The position numbers and the translations under genes are program-made. 64,000 nucleotides of DNA, taken from assembly GCA_903928895.1 (NCBI GenBank), contig CAIYSR010000145.1, forward strand, positions 1-64,000, written 5' to 3'. This document shows, in pieces, positions 1 to 9,901 of this stretch; positions within the stretch are counted from its first letter, which is position 1, and every line of letters starts with the position of its first letter. The notes below the pieces were generated by a model that was not told the origin of the DNA, did not search any database, and worked only from the letters and a program-made list of their open reading frames with translations. Source of the DNA: an uncultured Rhodospirillales bacterium (lineage in GTDB: Bacteria > Pseudomonadota > Alphaproteobacteria > Acetobacterales > Acetobacteraceae).

Positions 1-1
1 C

Positions 2-352
2 CGCCTGCCCAGTGGCCAGGCCTGGCTCGTCCGCCGCCTCCAGGACCACCACGTCAACACCCGCGCCTCCCAACTCCAGCATTTCCTCGCCAACACCCCC
101 GAACTCCAGGACTTCCTGACCGCCGCCCCGCAAGCCAACCGCCTGCTCCGCCCACTCTGCCGCATGCTCGGCCTAGCCCCACCCGTCCCCCTGCCGCCCC
201 GCGTCCAAACCGCGCGCCCCCGGCGCGCAAGACCGCCGCGCCCCGCCAAACCGCCCAAGCCCAAACCGCCGCCGCACCCCCCGGCCCCTTCGCGCGCCCC
301 CGAACTCAGCCTCGCCCAGCCCCCGCTCGGCCTCCGATTTTTGCCGCTCTGA
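2..352 (+). CDS. Hypothetical protein with Pro-rich tail, 5' truncated
   Basis: An open frame runs in from the left edge of the window and stops at the TGA at 350-352, leaving 116 residues. The first part is a helical-looking segment rich in Gln, Leu and Arg (for example WLVRRLQ, QLQHFL, RLLRPLCRMLG). The second part is a low-complexity tail dominated by Pro, Arg, Lys and Ala. It resembles uncharacterised proteins I associate with Acetobacteraceae that share the LLRPLCR-LG stretch, but no function is known to me. The real start lies outside the window; the internal ATG at 164 is unlikely to be the start because the frame and the conserved-looking part continue upstream of it. It converges with the ABC operon, 42 bases away. 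Confidence 0.6.
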   Translation, partial: RLPSGQAWLVRRLQDHHVNTRASQLQHFLANTPELQDFLTAAPQANRLLRPLCRMLGLAPPVPLPPRVQTARPRRARPPRPAKPPKPKPPPHPPAPSRAPELSLAQPPLGLRFLPL

Positions 353-394
353 CACCCCTCGCCAACGCACGCCCATATTATTCCACAATCGAAA

Positions 395-2017
395 CTACAA
401 CCCCGCGCGCCGCGCCAGCACCTCGTCCAGCCAGTCGCTCCGCATCTCCGGCACCGAAGACAGCAGCAACTCCGTGTACGGATGGAACGGCGGCGCAAAC
501 ACCTCCGCCGTCTCCCCCCCCGCCACCATCTTGCCCCGCAGCATCACCGCCACCTTGTTGGCGATCCGCTTCACCACGCCCAGATCATGGGTGATGAACA
601 GATACGCAATCCCCAATTCCTCCTGCAACCGCTTGAGCAGCCGCAGGATTTCCTCCCCCACCAGCTGATCCAGCGCCGAGGTCACCTCGTCGCAGATGAT
701 CAGATCGGGCTCCGCCGCCAAAGCCCGCGCAATCCCCACCCGCTGCTTCTGCCCGCCCGACAATTCCCCCGGCGTGCGATCGATGAAACTCTCCGGCAAA
801 TCCATCATCCGCAACAATTCCAGCACCCGCTCCCGGATCTCCGCCCGCGACCGCCCGAAATAGAACCCCACCGGCCGCCCGATGATATCGAGCAGCGTCT
901 GATGCGGATTCAACGCCACATCCGGCATCTGGTAGATCATCTGCACCCGCCGCTTCTGCTCGCGCGACCGCCGCGCCAGCGCCGGCGGCAACATTTCTCC
1001 CTTGAACAGAACCTCCCCGCTCTCCCGCGGCAACAACCCCGTGATCACCCGCGCCAGCGTGCTCTTGCCCGACCCCGACTCCCCCACCACCGCCACCGTA
1101 TCGCCCCGCCGCACCTCCAGACTCACCCCATCGATCACCCGCAGCAGCGTCGCATAACTCGCGGTCACCCCGCGGATCGACAACAGCGGCACCTCCTCCG
1201 CCACGCGCTCCACGAATGCATGCCCCTGCACCCGCTCCGCCACCAGCCGCCGCGTATACTCCGCCCGCGGCGCTTGCAGGATCTGCTCCGCCGTCCCGTG
1301 CTCGACCATCTTGCCATGGCGCAAAACCATGATGTCGTCGGCAATCTGCGCCACCACCGCGAGATCATGGGTGATATAGATCGCCGCCGTCCGATGCTCC
1401 TTGATCAGCTTGCGGAACGCCGCCAGCACCTCCACCTGCGTCGTCACATCGAGTGCGGTGGTCGGCTCGTCGAACACCAGGATATCCGGCTTTGCCGCCA
1501 TCGCCATCGCTGCCATCGCCCGTTGCAACTGCCCGCCCGAAACCTGGTGCGGATAGCGCCGCCCGAAAGTCTCCGGATCCGGCAAATCGAGTTCGCGGAA
1601 CAACCCGATCGCCACCTCGCGCGCCGCGTCGGCCGTCATCAACCCGTGGCGCACCGGAATCTCACACACCTGCTCGAACAACGTCATCGCCGGATTGAAC
1701 GACGCCGCGGCACTCTGCGCGATATACGCCACCCCCGGCCCCCGCAACGCCCGCCGCCCCGCCGGCGACAGCGTCAGAATATCCTGCCCCCGAAACACAA
1801 TCCGCCCGCCCTCGATCGCGCAGCCGTTGCGGGTATATCCGAGACACGCCAGCCCGATCGTCGTCTTCCCCGCGCCCGACTCCCCGATCAGCCCGATCAC
1901 CTCGCCCTGCCGCAGCGTGAACGAGACATCGTCCACCAGCACCGGCCCGGCGCCGCGATCATTGCGCGCCTGCACCCTGAGCCGGTCGACTTCGAGGACG
2001 ATGTCGTTGGTGTTCAT
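395..2017 (-). CDS. Dipeptide/oligopeptide-type ABC transporter, fused double ATPase (DppD-DppF type)
   Basis: This 540-residue protein carries two complete ABC ATPase domains and should energise import through the two permeases encoded just upstream. Domain 1 has Walker A GESGAGKTT at residues 45-53, signature SGGQLQRAM at 160-168 and Walker B ending DEPTTALD at 183-190. Domain 2 has GESGSGKST at 312-320, LSGGQKQRV at 419-427 and DEVTSALD at 443-450. The C-terminal part of each half carries the peptide/nickel-transporter extension (HPYTELLLSSVP near 512). The ATG at 2017 overlaps the permease stop as ATGA; the frame stays open further upstream, but that is shadow of the permease gene. Domain 1 has Leu where most members have Arg/Lys in SGGQ-x-QR. 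No substrate-binding protein gene accompanies it. Confidence 0.93.
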   Translation of the reverse strand: MNTNDIVLEVDRLRVQARNDRGAGPVLVDDVSFTLRQGEVIGLIGESGAGKTTIGLACLGYTRNGCAIEGGRIVFRGQDILTLSPAGRRALRGPGVAYIAQSAAASFNPAMTLFEQVCEIPVRHGLMTADAAREVAIGLFRELDLPDPETFGRRYPHQVSGGQLQRAMAAMAMAAKPDILVFDEPTTALDVTTQVEVLAAFRKLIKEHRTAAIYITHDLAVVAQIADDIMVLRHGKMVEHGTAEQILQAPRAEYTRRLVAERVQGHAFVERVAEEVPLLSIRGVTASYATLLRVIDGVSLEVRRGDTVAVVGESGSGKSTLARVITGLLPRESGEVLFKGEMLPPALARRSREQKRRVQMIYQMPDVALNPHQTLLDIIGRPVGFYFGRSRAEIRERVLELLRMMDLPESFIDRTPGELSGGQKQRVGIARALAAEPDLIICDEVTSALDQLVGEEILRLLKRLQEELGIAYLFITHDLGVVKRIANKVAVMLRGKMVAGGETAEVFAPPFHPYTELLLSSVPEMRSDWLDEVLARRAGL

Positions 2018-2841
2018 GCGTTCTCGCCATGCCCGCGCGACTGGATCGCGAGCAGCCAATCCACCACGAAATTCACCCCGATCGTCAGCACCGCAATCGC
2101 CCCGGCCGGCCAGAACGGCGCCGAGATCCCGAGATTGATCATGTCCCGGTAGTCCCGCACCATGCTCCCCCAATCCGCATCCGGCGGCTGGATGCCCAAG
2201 CCCAGAAACGACAAGGCCGCCACGAACAGGAACGCGAACGAGAACCGCAGCCCGAACTCCGCGATCAACGGGGCGCGGGCCGCCGGCAGCACCTCCCGCG
2301 TGATAATCCACCACAGACCCTCGCCCCGGAGTCGCGCGACCTCGACATATTCGAGCGCCACGATATTCATCGCCAGCGCCCGACTCAGCCGGAATACCCG
2401 CGTCGAATCCAGGCACGCCAGCGTCACCACCAGCACCGCCACATCCGTCCCCAGCACGGACAGCACGACAAACGCAAAAATCAGCGACGGCATCGCCAGC
2501 ATCAAATCGACCGCCCGGCTGAGCGCCGCATCGACCCATCCCTTGGCAATCGCCGCGGTGAATCCGGTCACGATCCCGATCGAAAACGACAGCGTCGTGA
2601 TCAGCAGCGACAAGCCGATCGACATCCGCGCCCCGAACAACAACCGGCTCAGCAGATCCCGCCCCAGATTGTCGCATCCCAGCAGATGCGAAGCACTCGG
2701 CTCATCCCACGCGTCGCACACCACCTCCGCCTGGTCGAACGGCGCGATCAAAGGCGCCCCCAGCGCGGCGAACAGATTGATCGCAATGATCAGAAATCCG
2801 AGCGCCGCCGGCCACGTCACCCGATGCCCGTACAGTCTCAT
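2014..2841 (-). CDS. Peptide-type ABC transporter permease (DppC/OppC family)
   Basis: This 275-residue integral membrane protein should be one of the two translocation subunits of the ABC importer. The N-terminal segment after Met-Arg-Leu-Tyr contains the first membrane span (AALGFLIIAINLFAAL). A DppC-typical region follows (LLGCDNLGRDLLSRLLFGARMSIGLSL), then the cytoplasmic coupling helix that contacts the ATPase (VEVARLRGEGLWWIITREVLPAA). The C-terminus is the usual FxxDWLLAIQSRG-type tail. I chose the ATG at 2841 because it overlaps the stop of the preceding permease (ATGA, 2838-2841) and gives the normal DppC N-terminus; a longer reading frame exists but lies inside the upstream gene. 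Substrate is not deducible. Confidence 0.93.
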   Translation of the reverse strand: MRLYGHRVTWPAALGFLIIAINLFAALGAPLIAPFDQAEVVCDAWDEPSASHLLGCDNLGRDLLSRLLFGARMSIGLSLLITTLSFSIGIVTGFTAAIAKGWVDAALSRAVDLMLAMPSLIFAFVVLSVLGTDVAVLVVTLACLDSTRVFRLSRALAMNIVALEYVEVARLRGEGLWWIITREVLPAARAPLIAEFGLRFSFAFLFVAALSFLGLGIQPPDADWGSMVRDYRDMINLGISAPFWPAGAIAVLTIGVNFVVDWLLAIQSRGHGENA

Positions 2842-3785
2842 CGCGGATGCCGCAGCCGCGGATTGGCCAGGATCGCCGCGATATCGGCCAGCATGTTCAG
2901 CAGAATGAATGCCGACGAAAACAACAACCCGCACGCCTGCACGACCGGCACATCATGCTTGGACACCGCATCCACCATGAGCTGCCCGAGCCCCGGATAG
3001 ACAAACACCGCCTCGACCACGACGACGCCGACGATGAGATACGCAAGGTTGAGCGCCACCACCGAAATCACCGGCGCCAGCGCGTTCGGAAACGCATGGC
3101 GCACCACGACGATCCATTTCGGGATGCCCTTGAGAAACGCCATCTCGATATAGGGGCTCGCCATGATCGCCAGCACCGAGGCCCGCGTCATACGCATCAT
3201 GTGCGCGATCACCACCAGCACCAGCGTCAGCATCGGCAACAGCGTCAGATAGAACCGTTCGCCGAGCGCCGTATCGTCCGTCACATTGGCCAATGTCGGC
3301 AGCCAGCCCAGCTCGACCGAGATGTATTTCATCAGCAGGTAGCCGACGAGATATTCGGGGATCGAGATCGTCATCAGCGTGACCATGTTGACCCCGCGGT
3401 CGAACACGCTGCCCTGCCACACCGCCGCCATCAGCCCGAGCGCAATCGCCAGCGGCACCGCGATCGCCGCGGCATAGACCGCGAGAAACAACGTGTTGCG
3501 CAATCGCGGGGCCAATTCCCCCGCCACCGGCCGCTCGCTCGCCAGCGACCGGCCGAGATCGCCCTGCAATGCGCCGCCGAACCACGCAGCGTAGCGCACC
3601 ACGGCGGGCCGATCGAGCCCGAGCTGCTCGCGCATCGTCGCCAGATTCTCCGGCGTCGCATTGTTCTGCAACAGCGCCGAGGCCAGATCGCCCGGCAGGA
3701 TCTCGGTCCCGGCGAAAATCAGCACCGAGGCCCCGAACAGCGTCATCACGCCGAGCGCCAAGCGCAAGCCGATCATCCTCAGCAT
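2838..3785 (-). CDS. Peptide-type ABC transporter permease (DppB/OppB family)
   Basis: This 315-residue protein is the first gene of a three-gene ABC operon (permease, permease, double ATPase). It has the DppB layout: an N-terminal span (IGLRLALGVMTLFGASVLIF), a periplasmic segment containing the family hallmark LGLDRPAVVRYAAW and GDLGRSLASERPV, then five membrane spans with the coupling loop around AFLKGIPKWIVVVRHAFPNAL. The C-terminus ends in VVVEAVFVYPGLGQLMVDAVSKHDVPVVQA, typical for the family. The chosen start is ATG 3785; a second ATG three codons later (3776) is equally possible. The upstream FAD oxidoreductase gene ends 92 bases away on the same strand. No binding protein gene is next to it. 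Confidence 0.92.
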   Translation of the reverse strand: MLRMIGLRLALGVMTLFGASVLIFAGTEILPGDLASALLQNNATPENLATMREQLGLDRPAVVRYAAWFGGALQGDLGRSLASERPVAGELAPRLRNTLFLAVYAAAIAVPLAIALGLMAAVWQGSVFDRGVNMVTLMTISIPEYLVGYLLMKYISVELGWLPTLANVTDDTALGERFYLTLLPMLTLVLVVIAHMMRMTRASVLAIMASPYIEMAFLKGIPKWIVVVRHAFPNALAPVISVVALNLAYLIVGVVVVEAVFVYPGLGQLMVDAVSKHDVPVVQACGLLFSSAFILLNMLADIAAILANPRLRHPR

Positions 3786-3877
3786 CGAGACCCGAGCCGC
3801 CCGGCCACGCCTGTTCTCCCGTTTTCGTTCCCCATTGTCCGGGCGCGGGCCGGTGCCGTCAACACAAGTCCGCCGGT

Positions 3878-5152
3878 TCAGACGTGGAGATAGTCCCGGA
3901 TCCGCCCGTACAGCACCCGCGCCGATACTGCCGTCTTCCATAGCGCATGGAACGGGATCTCCTTCAGCCCGGTCACCGGCATGTCGATGTCGCCGCCCAG
4001 GGTCCGCCGCGCGAGCTGGGCGCCCATGGTCGAGGCCATCGCCACGCCGCGGCCGTTATAGGCGACGCAGACCAGCACGCCGGGCGCCGGCTCGTGCACG
4101 TGCGGGTAGTGGTCCGGCGTGACCGCGAGCTGCCCGCTCCAGCCATGGGTCCATTTGAACGGCTTGATCTGCGGCCACAGGCGCTGCGCGTAGTCGATCA
4201 TCCACTGCACCTCGCCGGGCGCGGCGATCTCGCGCTGGCGGCAGCGGCCGCCCATCAGCAGCCGGTTGTCGCGGTCGAGCCGGTAGTAGGTGGTGATGCT
4301 GCCGAGTTCATAGACCGCGCTGCGCAGCGGCAGGATGTCGCGCGCGACCGCGTCGGGCAGCGGCTCGGTGGCGGCGATGCCGCTGAACACCGGCACCACC
4401 GAGCGCCGCAACTGCGGCCAGAGATCGTCGGTATAGCCGTTGGTCCCCAGCACCAGCCGTTCGGCGGTGATGGTGCCGGATGGGGTGACCACTTTCCAGT
4501 CCGCCCCGTCGCGATAGATGCGCTCCGCCGGGGTGCCGCCATGGATGGCAGCGCCGGCCTGCTGCGCCGCCTGGGCGAGACCGCGGGCATAGCCGAGCGG
4601 GTTCACATGGCCGCCGCGCCGGTCGAGCAGCGCGGTCAGGTAGCGTTCGGTCCCGGTCGCGGTGCGCAATGCGGCGCGGTCGAGTTGTTCGACCGGCATG
4701 CCGCGCCGCGCCCCCTGCTCGTAGGCGGCCGCGATCTCGGTGACGTTGTTGGCCTGGAACGCCGCCCGCAGCGTGCCGGACTGGGAGGCCTCGCAGGTGA
4801 TCTGGTGCCGCGCCACCAGGTTGAAAACGACATTCGGCGCATCCCATGCCATCGCCACCATCCGAGTGCCGAGATCGGGGCCGAAATCAGCCTCGACCCG
4901 GTCCGGGTCCCATTTCAGCCCGGGATTGACCTGCCCGCCGTTGCGTCCCGACGCCCCCCAGCCCGGCGTGTTGCGCTCGACCAGGACGACATCGACCCCT
5001 TGCTCCGCCAGATGCAGCGCGGTCGACAATCCGGTGAACCCGCCGCCGATCACGCAGACCGAGGCCCGGCGGTCGCCGTCGAGCGGTGGCGTCGCGGGCG
5101 CCGGGCGGGCGGTCTCGGCGTAGAGCGAAGGCGGCAGCGGCGCAGCGGTCAT
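3878..5152 (-). CDS. FAD-dependent oxidoreductase, DAO family (PuuB-like)
   Basis: This 424-residue protein is an FAD-dependent amine or amino-acid oxidase of the DAO family. The dinucleotide-binding motif VIGGGFTGLSTALHLAEQG lies about 30 residues in, followed by the Glu-Arg segment (VLVERNTPGWGASGRNGGQV) seen in gamma-glutamylputrescine oxidase-like and related enzymes. The C-terminal FAD-contacting region reads AYNGRGVAMASTMG. The best general label is FAD-binding oxidoreductase; PuuB-like activity on polyamine derivatives is a family inference only. The start ATG at 5152 is the only one giving a normal N-terminus before the Rossmann motif. It lies 29 bases downstream of the CCA-transferase gene, so it is probably the last gene of the DUF1285-NUDIX-CCA transcription unit. 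Confidence 0.9.
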   Translation of the reverse strand: MTAAPLPPSLYAETARPAPATPPLDGDRRASVCVIGGGFTGLSTALHLAEQGVDVVLVERNTPGWGASGRNGGQVNPGLKWDPDRVEADFGPDLGTRMVAMAWDAPNVVFNLVARHQITCEASQSGTLRAAFQANNVTEIAAAYEQGARRGMPVEQLDRAALRTATGTERYLTALLDRRGGHVNPLGYARGLAQAAQQAGAAIHGGTPAERIYRDGADWKVVTPSGTITAERLVLGTNGYTDDLWPQLRRSVVPVFSGIAATEPLPDAVARDILPLRSAVYELGSITTYYRLDRDNRLLMGGRCRQREIAAPGEVQWMIDYAQRLWPQIKPFKWTHGWSGQLAVTPDHYPHVHEPAPGVLVCVAYNGRGVAMASTMGAQLARRTLGGDIDMPVTGLKEIPFHALWKTAVSARVLYGRIRDYLHV

Positions 5153-5181
5153 GAAACCCTCCGGACGAAGACCACCCGAGG

Positions 5182-6351
5182 CTAGGCCGAGCCCAGGCGG
5201 CGTGCCAACTCGGCCCGACACGCAGCGGCATCGGCGAGGCAACCGCCATCGAGCCACCACTGCCGCAGATCGCGCAGCAATGCCCCCATCGCCACCCCCG
5301 GCGCCACGCCGGTGGCGGCGAGATCGCGGCCTCGGAGGGGGAAGTGCGGCACCGGCATCGCGGCGATGCGGGCGATCAGGCCGGCATCGCCGTGGGCGAG
5401 CCAGGCCCGGCCGGTCAGCACGACTGGCGGGGTGTCCGCCAAGGCGCGGCGCAGGTCGGCGTCGCTGGCGGTCGGGGCGAGACCAGGCGCGGCGCGCAGG
5501 GCGGCCAGGTCCGCATGCTCGTCGCCGGACAGAAGCAACCGGGCCGCCAGGGCGTCCGCATCGCCCTCCAGCAGCGCCGCCAGCCGCAGCAGCGGCGCCG
5601 GCGGGGCGCCGCGTGCGATCAGCGCATCGAGCCGGCCGGGCGCGGCGCCCTCCAGCAGCACCGCGGCGAGCACGCCGAGCCGCTCCATCAGCGCGATCGC
5701 CTGGCGCGGATCGGGTGCGGCGAGGATGCGCTTGACCTCGCTCCACACCCGTTCCGCCGACAGGCGCGCGAGCCCCGGCACCGCATGCGCAATGGCGGCC
5801 AGGGCCGCCGCGTCGGGTGCCGCGCTGCCGTAGCGCGCCTGGAAGCGGAAGAAGCGCAGCACGCGCAGATAGTCCTCGGCGATGCGCGTCGCCGGATCGC
5901 CGACGAAGCGCACGATGCCGGCGCGCAGGTCGTCGCGGCCGCCGAAATAGTCATGGACGGTGCCGTCGCGCGCCAGCGACATCGCGTTGATGGTAAAGTC
6001 CCGCCGCGCCGCGTCCTCTCGCCAGTCGTCGGTGAAGGCGACCACGGCATGGCGCCCGTCGGTCTCGACGTCGCGCCGCAGGGTGGTGATTTCGAAGCCG
6101 CGATGCGCGGCCACCGCCGTGACCGTGCCGTGGGCGAGCCCGGTCGGCACCGCCTTGAGCCCGGCCGCGCGCAGCCGGTCCATCACCGCATCCGGCTTCA
6201 GCGGGGAGGCGAGGTCGATATCCGCGACCGGGCTGCCGGCCAGCGCGTCGCGCACGGCGCCGCCGACGATGCGCGCCTCGGGCAGCACATCGAGCACCGC
6301 TGCCAGCGCCGGATCGGCGAGGAAGGCGGCCTCGATCCGGACGGGGTTCAC
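5182..6351 (-). CDS. cca: CCA tRNA nucleotidyltransferase (class II polymerase)
   Basis: This 389-residue enzyme adds or repairs the 3' CCA of tRNAs. The nucleotidyltransferase head has the flexible loop and metal site RIVGGAVRDALAGSPVADIDLA, with catalytic Asp residues in DID. Further class II motifs are RRDFTINAM, the DLRAGIVRFVGDPATRIAEDYLRVLRFFRF signature and a helical body with RLSAERVWSEVKRIL. It belongs to the alphaproteobacterial class of about 390-420 residues and has no HD domain that I can see. The start is GTG at 6351, overlapping the stop of the DUF6111 gene as GTGA. The longer open frame upstream lacks homology to the family. It is cotranscribed with the NUDIX and DUF1285 genes, a conserved alphaproteobacterial arrangement. 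Confidence 0.95.
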   Translation of the reverse strand: MNPVRIEAAFLADPALAAVLDVLPEARIVGGAVRDALAGSPVADIDLASPLKPDAVMDRLRAAGLKAVPTGLAHGTVTAVAAHRGFEITTLRRDVETDGRHAVVAFTDDWREDAARRDFTINAMSLARDGTVHDYFGGRDDLRAGIVRFVGDPATRIAEDYLRVLRFFRFQARYGSAAPDAAALAAIAHAVPGLARLSAERVWSEVKRILAAPDPRQAIALMERLGVLAAVLLEGAAPGRLDALIARGAPPAPLLRLAALLEGDADALAARLLLSGDEHADLAALRAAPGLAPTASDADLRRALADTPPVVLTGRAWLAHGDAGLIARIAAMPVPHFPLRGRDLAATGVAPGVAMGALLRDLRQWWLDGGCLADAAACRAELARRLGSA

Positions 6352-6596
6352 TTGTGCGGCTTCGCTGCCGCGTGTCCCGGCACGATCACCCCGTCCACCA
6401 CATGGGCGGGTTCGTAGGTGGTGCCGGGCGGCAGGGCATGGATCAGGCCGAACCAGATGGTGCCGGCCGCCATGGCCAGGGTGCTCACGACGGTGCCCCA
6501 TACCAGCCAGCGCGGCGTCCGCGCGCCGGCGATGAGCCAGGTGATGTAGAGCGCGAAGGGCGCCAGGAAAAGGCCGATCTCGGCCAGTCTGATCAT
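6348..6596 (-). CDS. Small two-span membrane protein, DUF6111 type
   Basis: This 82-residue protein starts MIRLAEIGLFLAPFALYITW and has two probable membrane segments (about residues 4-22 and 29-50), followed by a short soluble tail containing GTTYEPAHVVDG. It matches my recollection of the DUF6111 family, small membrane proteins placed between the NUDIX pyrophosphatase and CCA-transferase genes in Acetobacteraceae and relatives; its function is unknown. The ATG at 6596 overlaps the NUDIX stop (ATGA, 6593-6596) and its own stop overlaps the CCA-transferase GTG. It is therefore translationally locked into the operon, which supports it being a real gene despite its size. Confidence 0.8.
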   Translation of the reverse strand: MIRLAEIGLFLAPFALYITWLIAGARTPRWLVWGTVVSTLAMAAGTIWFGLIHALPPGTTYEPAHVVDGVIVPGHAAAKPHK

Positions 6597-7243
6597 GCGC
6601 CGCGCAGCCGCTCGGCCAGATGCACCAGGATCGCCGCCGTGGCGCCCCAGACGTAGTGGTCGGGATGCGGCCAGACCCAGAATTCGCGCCACCGCCCGCG
6701 ATAATAGGCCCGCCGCTTCTCGGGCGCCGCAGGGTCGAGCAGGACCGACATCGGCAGGGCGAACACCGATTCGACCTCGTCGGGCGAAGGGGTCAGGCGG
6801 AGATCCTCGAGTTCGAGCCCGTCCGGCAGCAGGCCGAGCACCGGGATCATGCGATAGCCGGTGCCGGTGGCGTAGTCGCCGAGCCGGCCGGCGAGTTCGA
6901 CCAGCGCCGGGTCGAGCCCGACCTCCTCCTGCGCCTCGCGCAGCGCGGCGGCTTCGGGCGAGGGGTCTTCGGGGTCGATCCGGCCGCCGGGGAAGCTGAC
7001 CTGGCCGGCGTGCTTCTTGAGATGGGCGGTCCGCTTGGTCAGCAGGATGCCGCGTTCGCGGCCCTGCACGAAGCTCACCAGTACCGCGGCCGGGACCAGG
7101 GGCTGGTCGGACAGGGACCAGCCGTCATCGGAATTGAGGGCGGCGCCCATCGCCGGCGGATTGTCGACGATAATGGTGCCCCGGACCGGCGGGCGGTACG
7201 GCAGCGGGGCGGCCAGACGGGCGCGCAGTTCGGCGGCGTTCAC
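6593..7243 (-). CDS. NUDIX hydrolase, CoA pyrophosphatase type
   Basis: This 216-residue protein should hydrolyse CoA or a CoA derivative to phosphopantetheine and 3',5'-ADP. The CoA-diphosphatase motif LLTKRTAHLKKHAGQVSFPGG precedes the Nudix box GGRIDPEDPSPEAAALREAQEEVGL, whose Glu residues (REAQEEVG) coordinate Mg. Length and motif order match the NUDT7/UPF0035 group. I chose the GTG at 7243 as start because it overlaps the stop of the DUF1285 gene (GTGA, 7240-7243); the reading frame continues upstream, but in the shadow of that gene. It is the second gene of the DUF1285-NUDIX-DUF6111-CCA operon. Assignment to CoA rather than another nucleotide is by family motif only. Confidence 0.92.
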   Translation of the reverse strand: MNAAELRARLAAPLPYRPPVRGTIIVDNPPAMGAALNSDDGWSLSDQPLVPAAVLVSFVQGRERGILLTKRTAHLKKHAGQVSFPGGRIDPEDPSPEAAALREAQEEVGLDPALVELAGRLGDYATGTGYRMIPVLGLLPDGLELEDLRLTPSPDEVESVFALPMSVLLDPAAPEKRRAYYRGRWREFWVWPHPDHYVWGATAAILVHLAERLRGA

Positions 7244-7830
7244 GGCGTATCGGTGTCCTCGGGCAGGTCGCCCAGCGGGAAGAAGACGCCGCGGCTCCAC
7301 ACCCCCAGCATCTGGCGGCCGTGGACCAGCCCGGGCTCGGCGAGGGCCACCAGCTCGTAATAGACCGCCCGCCCGATCCGCGCCTCCACCGGCAGCCGCC
7401 CGGCGCCGGGGCGCACGGTCAAATAGGGGGTGGGTTCGCAGGTGACGAGGTCATGGGACATGCGGATCGGATGCTCGGGGCCGGCGGTGATGAGCTGGTC
7501 GACATTGGTGCGGAAGGTCAGCACCTGGGTCTCGCCGATGCCCTGCCAGTCGAGCTCGACGGCGAGGAACGGCGCATCCTCGACCTCGATGCGGCCGCGC
7601 TCGGCCGGCGTTTCGAGCCAGAAGCTGCCCTCGCCGTCACGCTTGAGCACGGAGGCGAACAGGCAGACCAGTTCCTTGCGGTTGATCGCGCTGCCGCAAT
7701 AGAGCCATGAGCCGTCGCGCCGGATGAGGAAGGGCAGGTCGCCGCACTCCACCGGTGCGCGGCGCGCCCGCGGGGCCGGCGGGCAGAGCAGCCGGCGCGG
7801 GTCGTTCTTGGCTTGCGTGGACTCGTTCAC
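7240..7830 (-). CDS. DUF1285 domain-containing protein
   Basis: This 196-residue soluble protein matches the DUF1285 family, conserved in alphaproteobacteria and of unknown biochemical role. Recognisable parts are the CGDLPFLIRRDGSWLYCGSAI opening, the RKELVCLFASVLKRD segment and the central PFLAVELDWQG...LTFRTNVDQLITAG block. The start is a GTG at 7830, preceded by GAGGGTG as ribosome binding site. It is the first gene of the minus-strand unit and is divergent from the MoxR gene, with a 160-base shared upstream region. This divergent pairing with MoxR/DUF58/DUF4159 is a known alphaproteobacterial gene neighbourhood. Its stop overlaps the next start as GTGA. Confidence 0.88.
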   Translation of the reverse strand: MNESTQAKNDPRRLLCPPAPRARRAPVECGDLPFLIRRDGSWLYCGSAINRKELVCLFASVLKRDGEGSFWLETPAERGRIEVEDAPFLAVELDWQGIGETQVLTFRTNVDQLITAGPEHPIRMSHDLVTCEPTPYLTVRPGAGRLPVEARIGRAVYYELVALAEPGLVHGRQMLGVWSRGVFFPLGDLPEDTDTP

Positions 7831-7990
7831 GGCATCACACCCTCGGACGGACTATCGTCCCAGGGGAAGATATAGGTAGCATCCCCCGTCCTGGGGAAGT
7901 GGCGGCACGCCACCGCGACCCCAATTAAGTACTACGCCCGCTTCATCTGGACCCGTCGCATGGGTCCGGCGCCAGCCGAGGATCGACCGC

Positions 7991-8985
<995 letters not shown>

Positions 8986-8989
<4 letters not shown>

Positions 8990-9891
8990 GCATCGCCGAC
9001 CCCCTTGCCGAGGCGATAGGTGCCCGGCGTGCCGAGGCGACAGGTGCCCGGCGTGCCGAAGCGCTGGGCGCACTGCTGCCGCCGCTGCTGGTGGCCGCCG
9101 AGCGGGTGGCGGCGACGGTGGCGCAGGGGGTGCACGGGCGGCGGCGGGTGGGCCAGGGCGATTCGTTCTGGCAGTTCCGCCCGTTCCTGCCCGGCGATGC
9201 CACCAACCGGATCGACTGGCGCCAGTCCGGCCGCTCCGACCGCGCCTTCATCCGGGAAACCGAGTGGGAGGCGGCGCAGACGGTGGCGCTGTGGCGCGAC
9301 GGCGGCGAGACCATGCGCTGGCGCAAAGGCGGGCCGGTGGAGAAGGGCGAGCGGGCCGAACTGCTGCTGCTCGCGCTGGCGGCGCTGCTGTTGCGCGGGG
9401 GCGAGCGGGTGCGCCTGATCGGCGCCGAAGGGCCGGGGGTGTCGGGCCTGGACCGGATTGCGGAGCTGCTCGCGCGGCTGCCGGCGGGCGAGGGCGTGCC
9501 GCCGGAGGCGAAGCTGCCGCGGCATTGTCAGGCGGTGCTGATCGGTGACTTTCTCGCTCCGCTGGAGACGATCCAGGCGGCGATCGGGCGGATGGCGGCG
9601 GTGCCGGTGCGCGGGCATGTGCTTCAGGTACTCGATCCGGCGGAGGCGCTGCTGCCCTATGAGGGTCGCGTCCGCTTCGAGGGCATGCGGCGCGAGGCGG
9701 GCACGCTGATCTCCCGGGTGGAGGGGGTGCGTGCGGAGTACGCGCTCCGGCTTGCGGCCCAGCAGGATGGGCTCCAGGCGATCTGCCGCGCCGCCGGCTG
9801 GGGGTTCTCGGTGCACCGCACCGACCATCCGGCCGAGGCGGCGCTGCTCGGGCTCTACACCGCGCTGGCGCCGCAGGCGGGCCGCCGGTGA
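8986..9891 (+). CDS. DUF58 domain-containing protein
   Basis: This 301-residue protein carries the DUF58 signature: FWQFRPFLPGDATNRIDWRQSGRSDRAFIRETEWEAAQTVALW near residues 60-105. DUF58 proteins are VWA-like partners of MoxR ATPases. The start is the GTG at 8986 inside the MoxR stop (GTGA); there is no ATG alternative before the conserved region. The N-terminus is odd. Residues 8-25 are built from an 8-residue tandem repeat (AEAIGARR, AEATGARR, AEALGA) encoded by a 24-base DNA repeat. I would not expect this in the family, so it may be a recent local duplication. The protein is followed after 10 bases by the BatA/DUF4159 gene. Confidence 0.92.
9007..9054 (+). repeat. Two 24-base direct tandem repeats in the DUF58 coding start
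   Basis: Two adjacent 24-base units (9007-9030 and 9031-9054) each read GCCGAGGCGAyAGGTGCCCG followed by GCGT, differing at one position. A third, diverged partial unit starts at 9055 (GCCGAAGCGCTGGGCGC). The unit is in frame with the GTG start at 8986 and encodes AEA(I/T)GARR twice. In-frame slippage there would add or remove eight residues without breaking the protein. Confidence 0.9.
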
Positions 9892-9901
9892 GGGGACCCC
9901 G

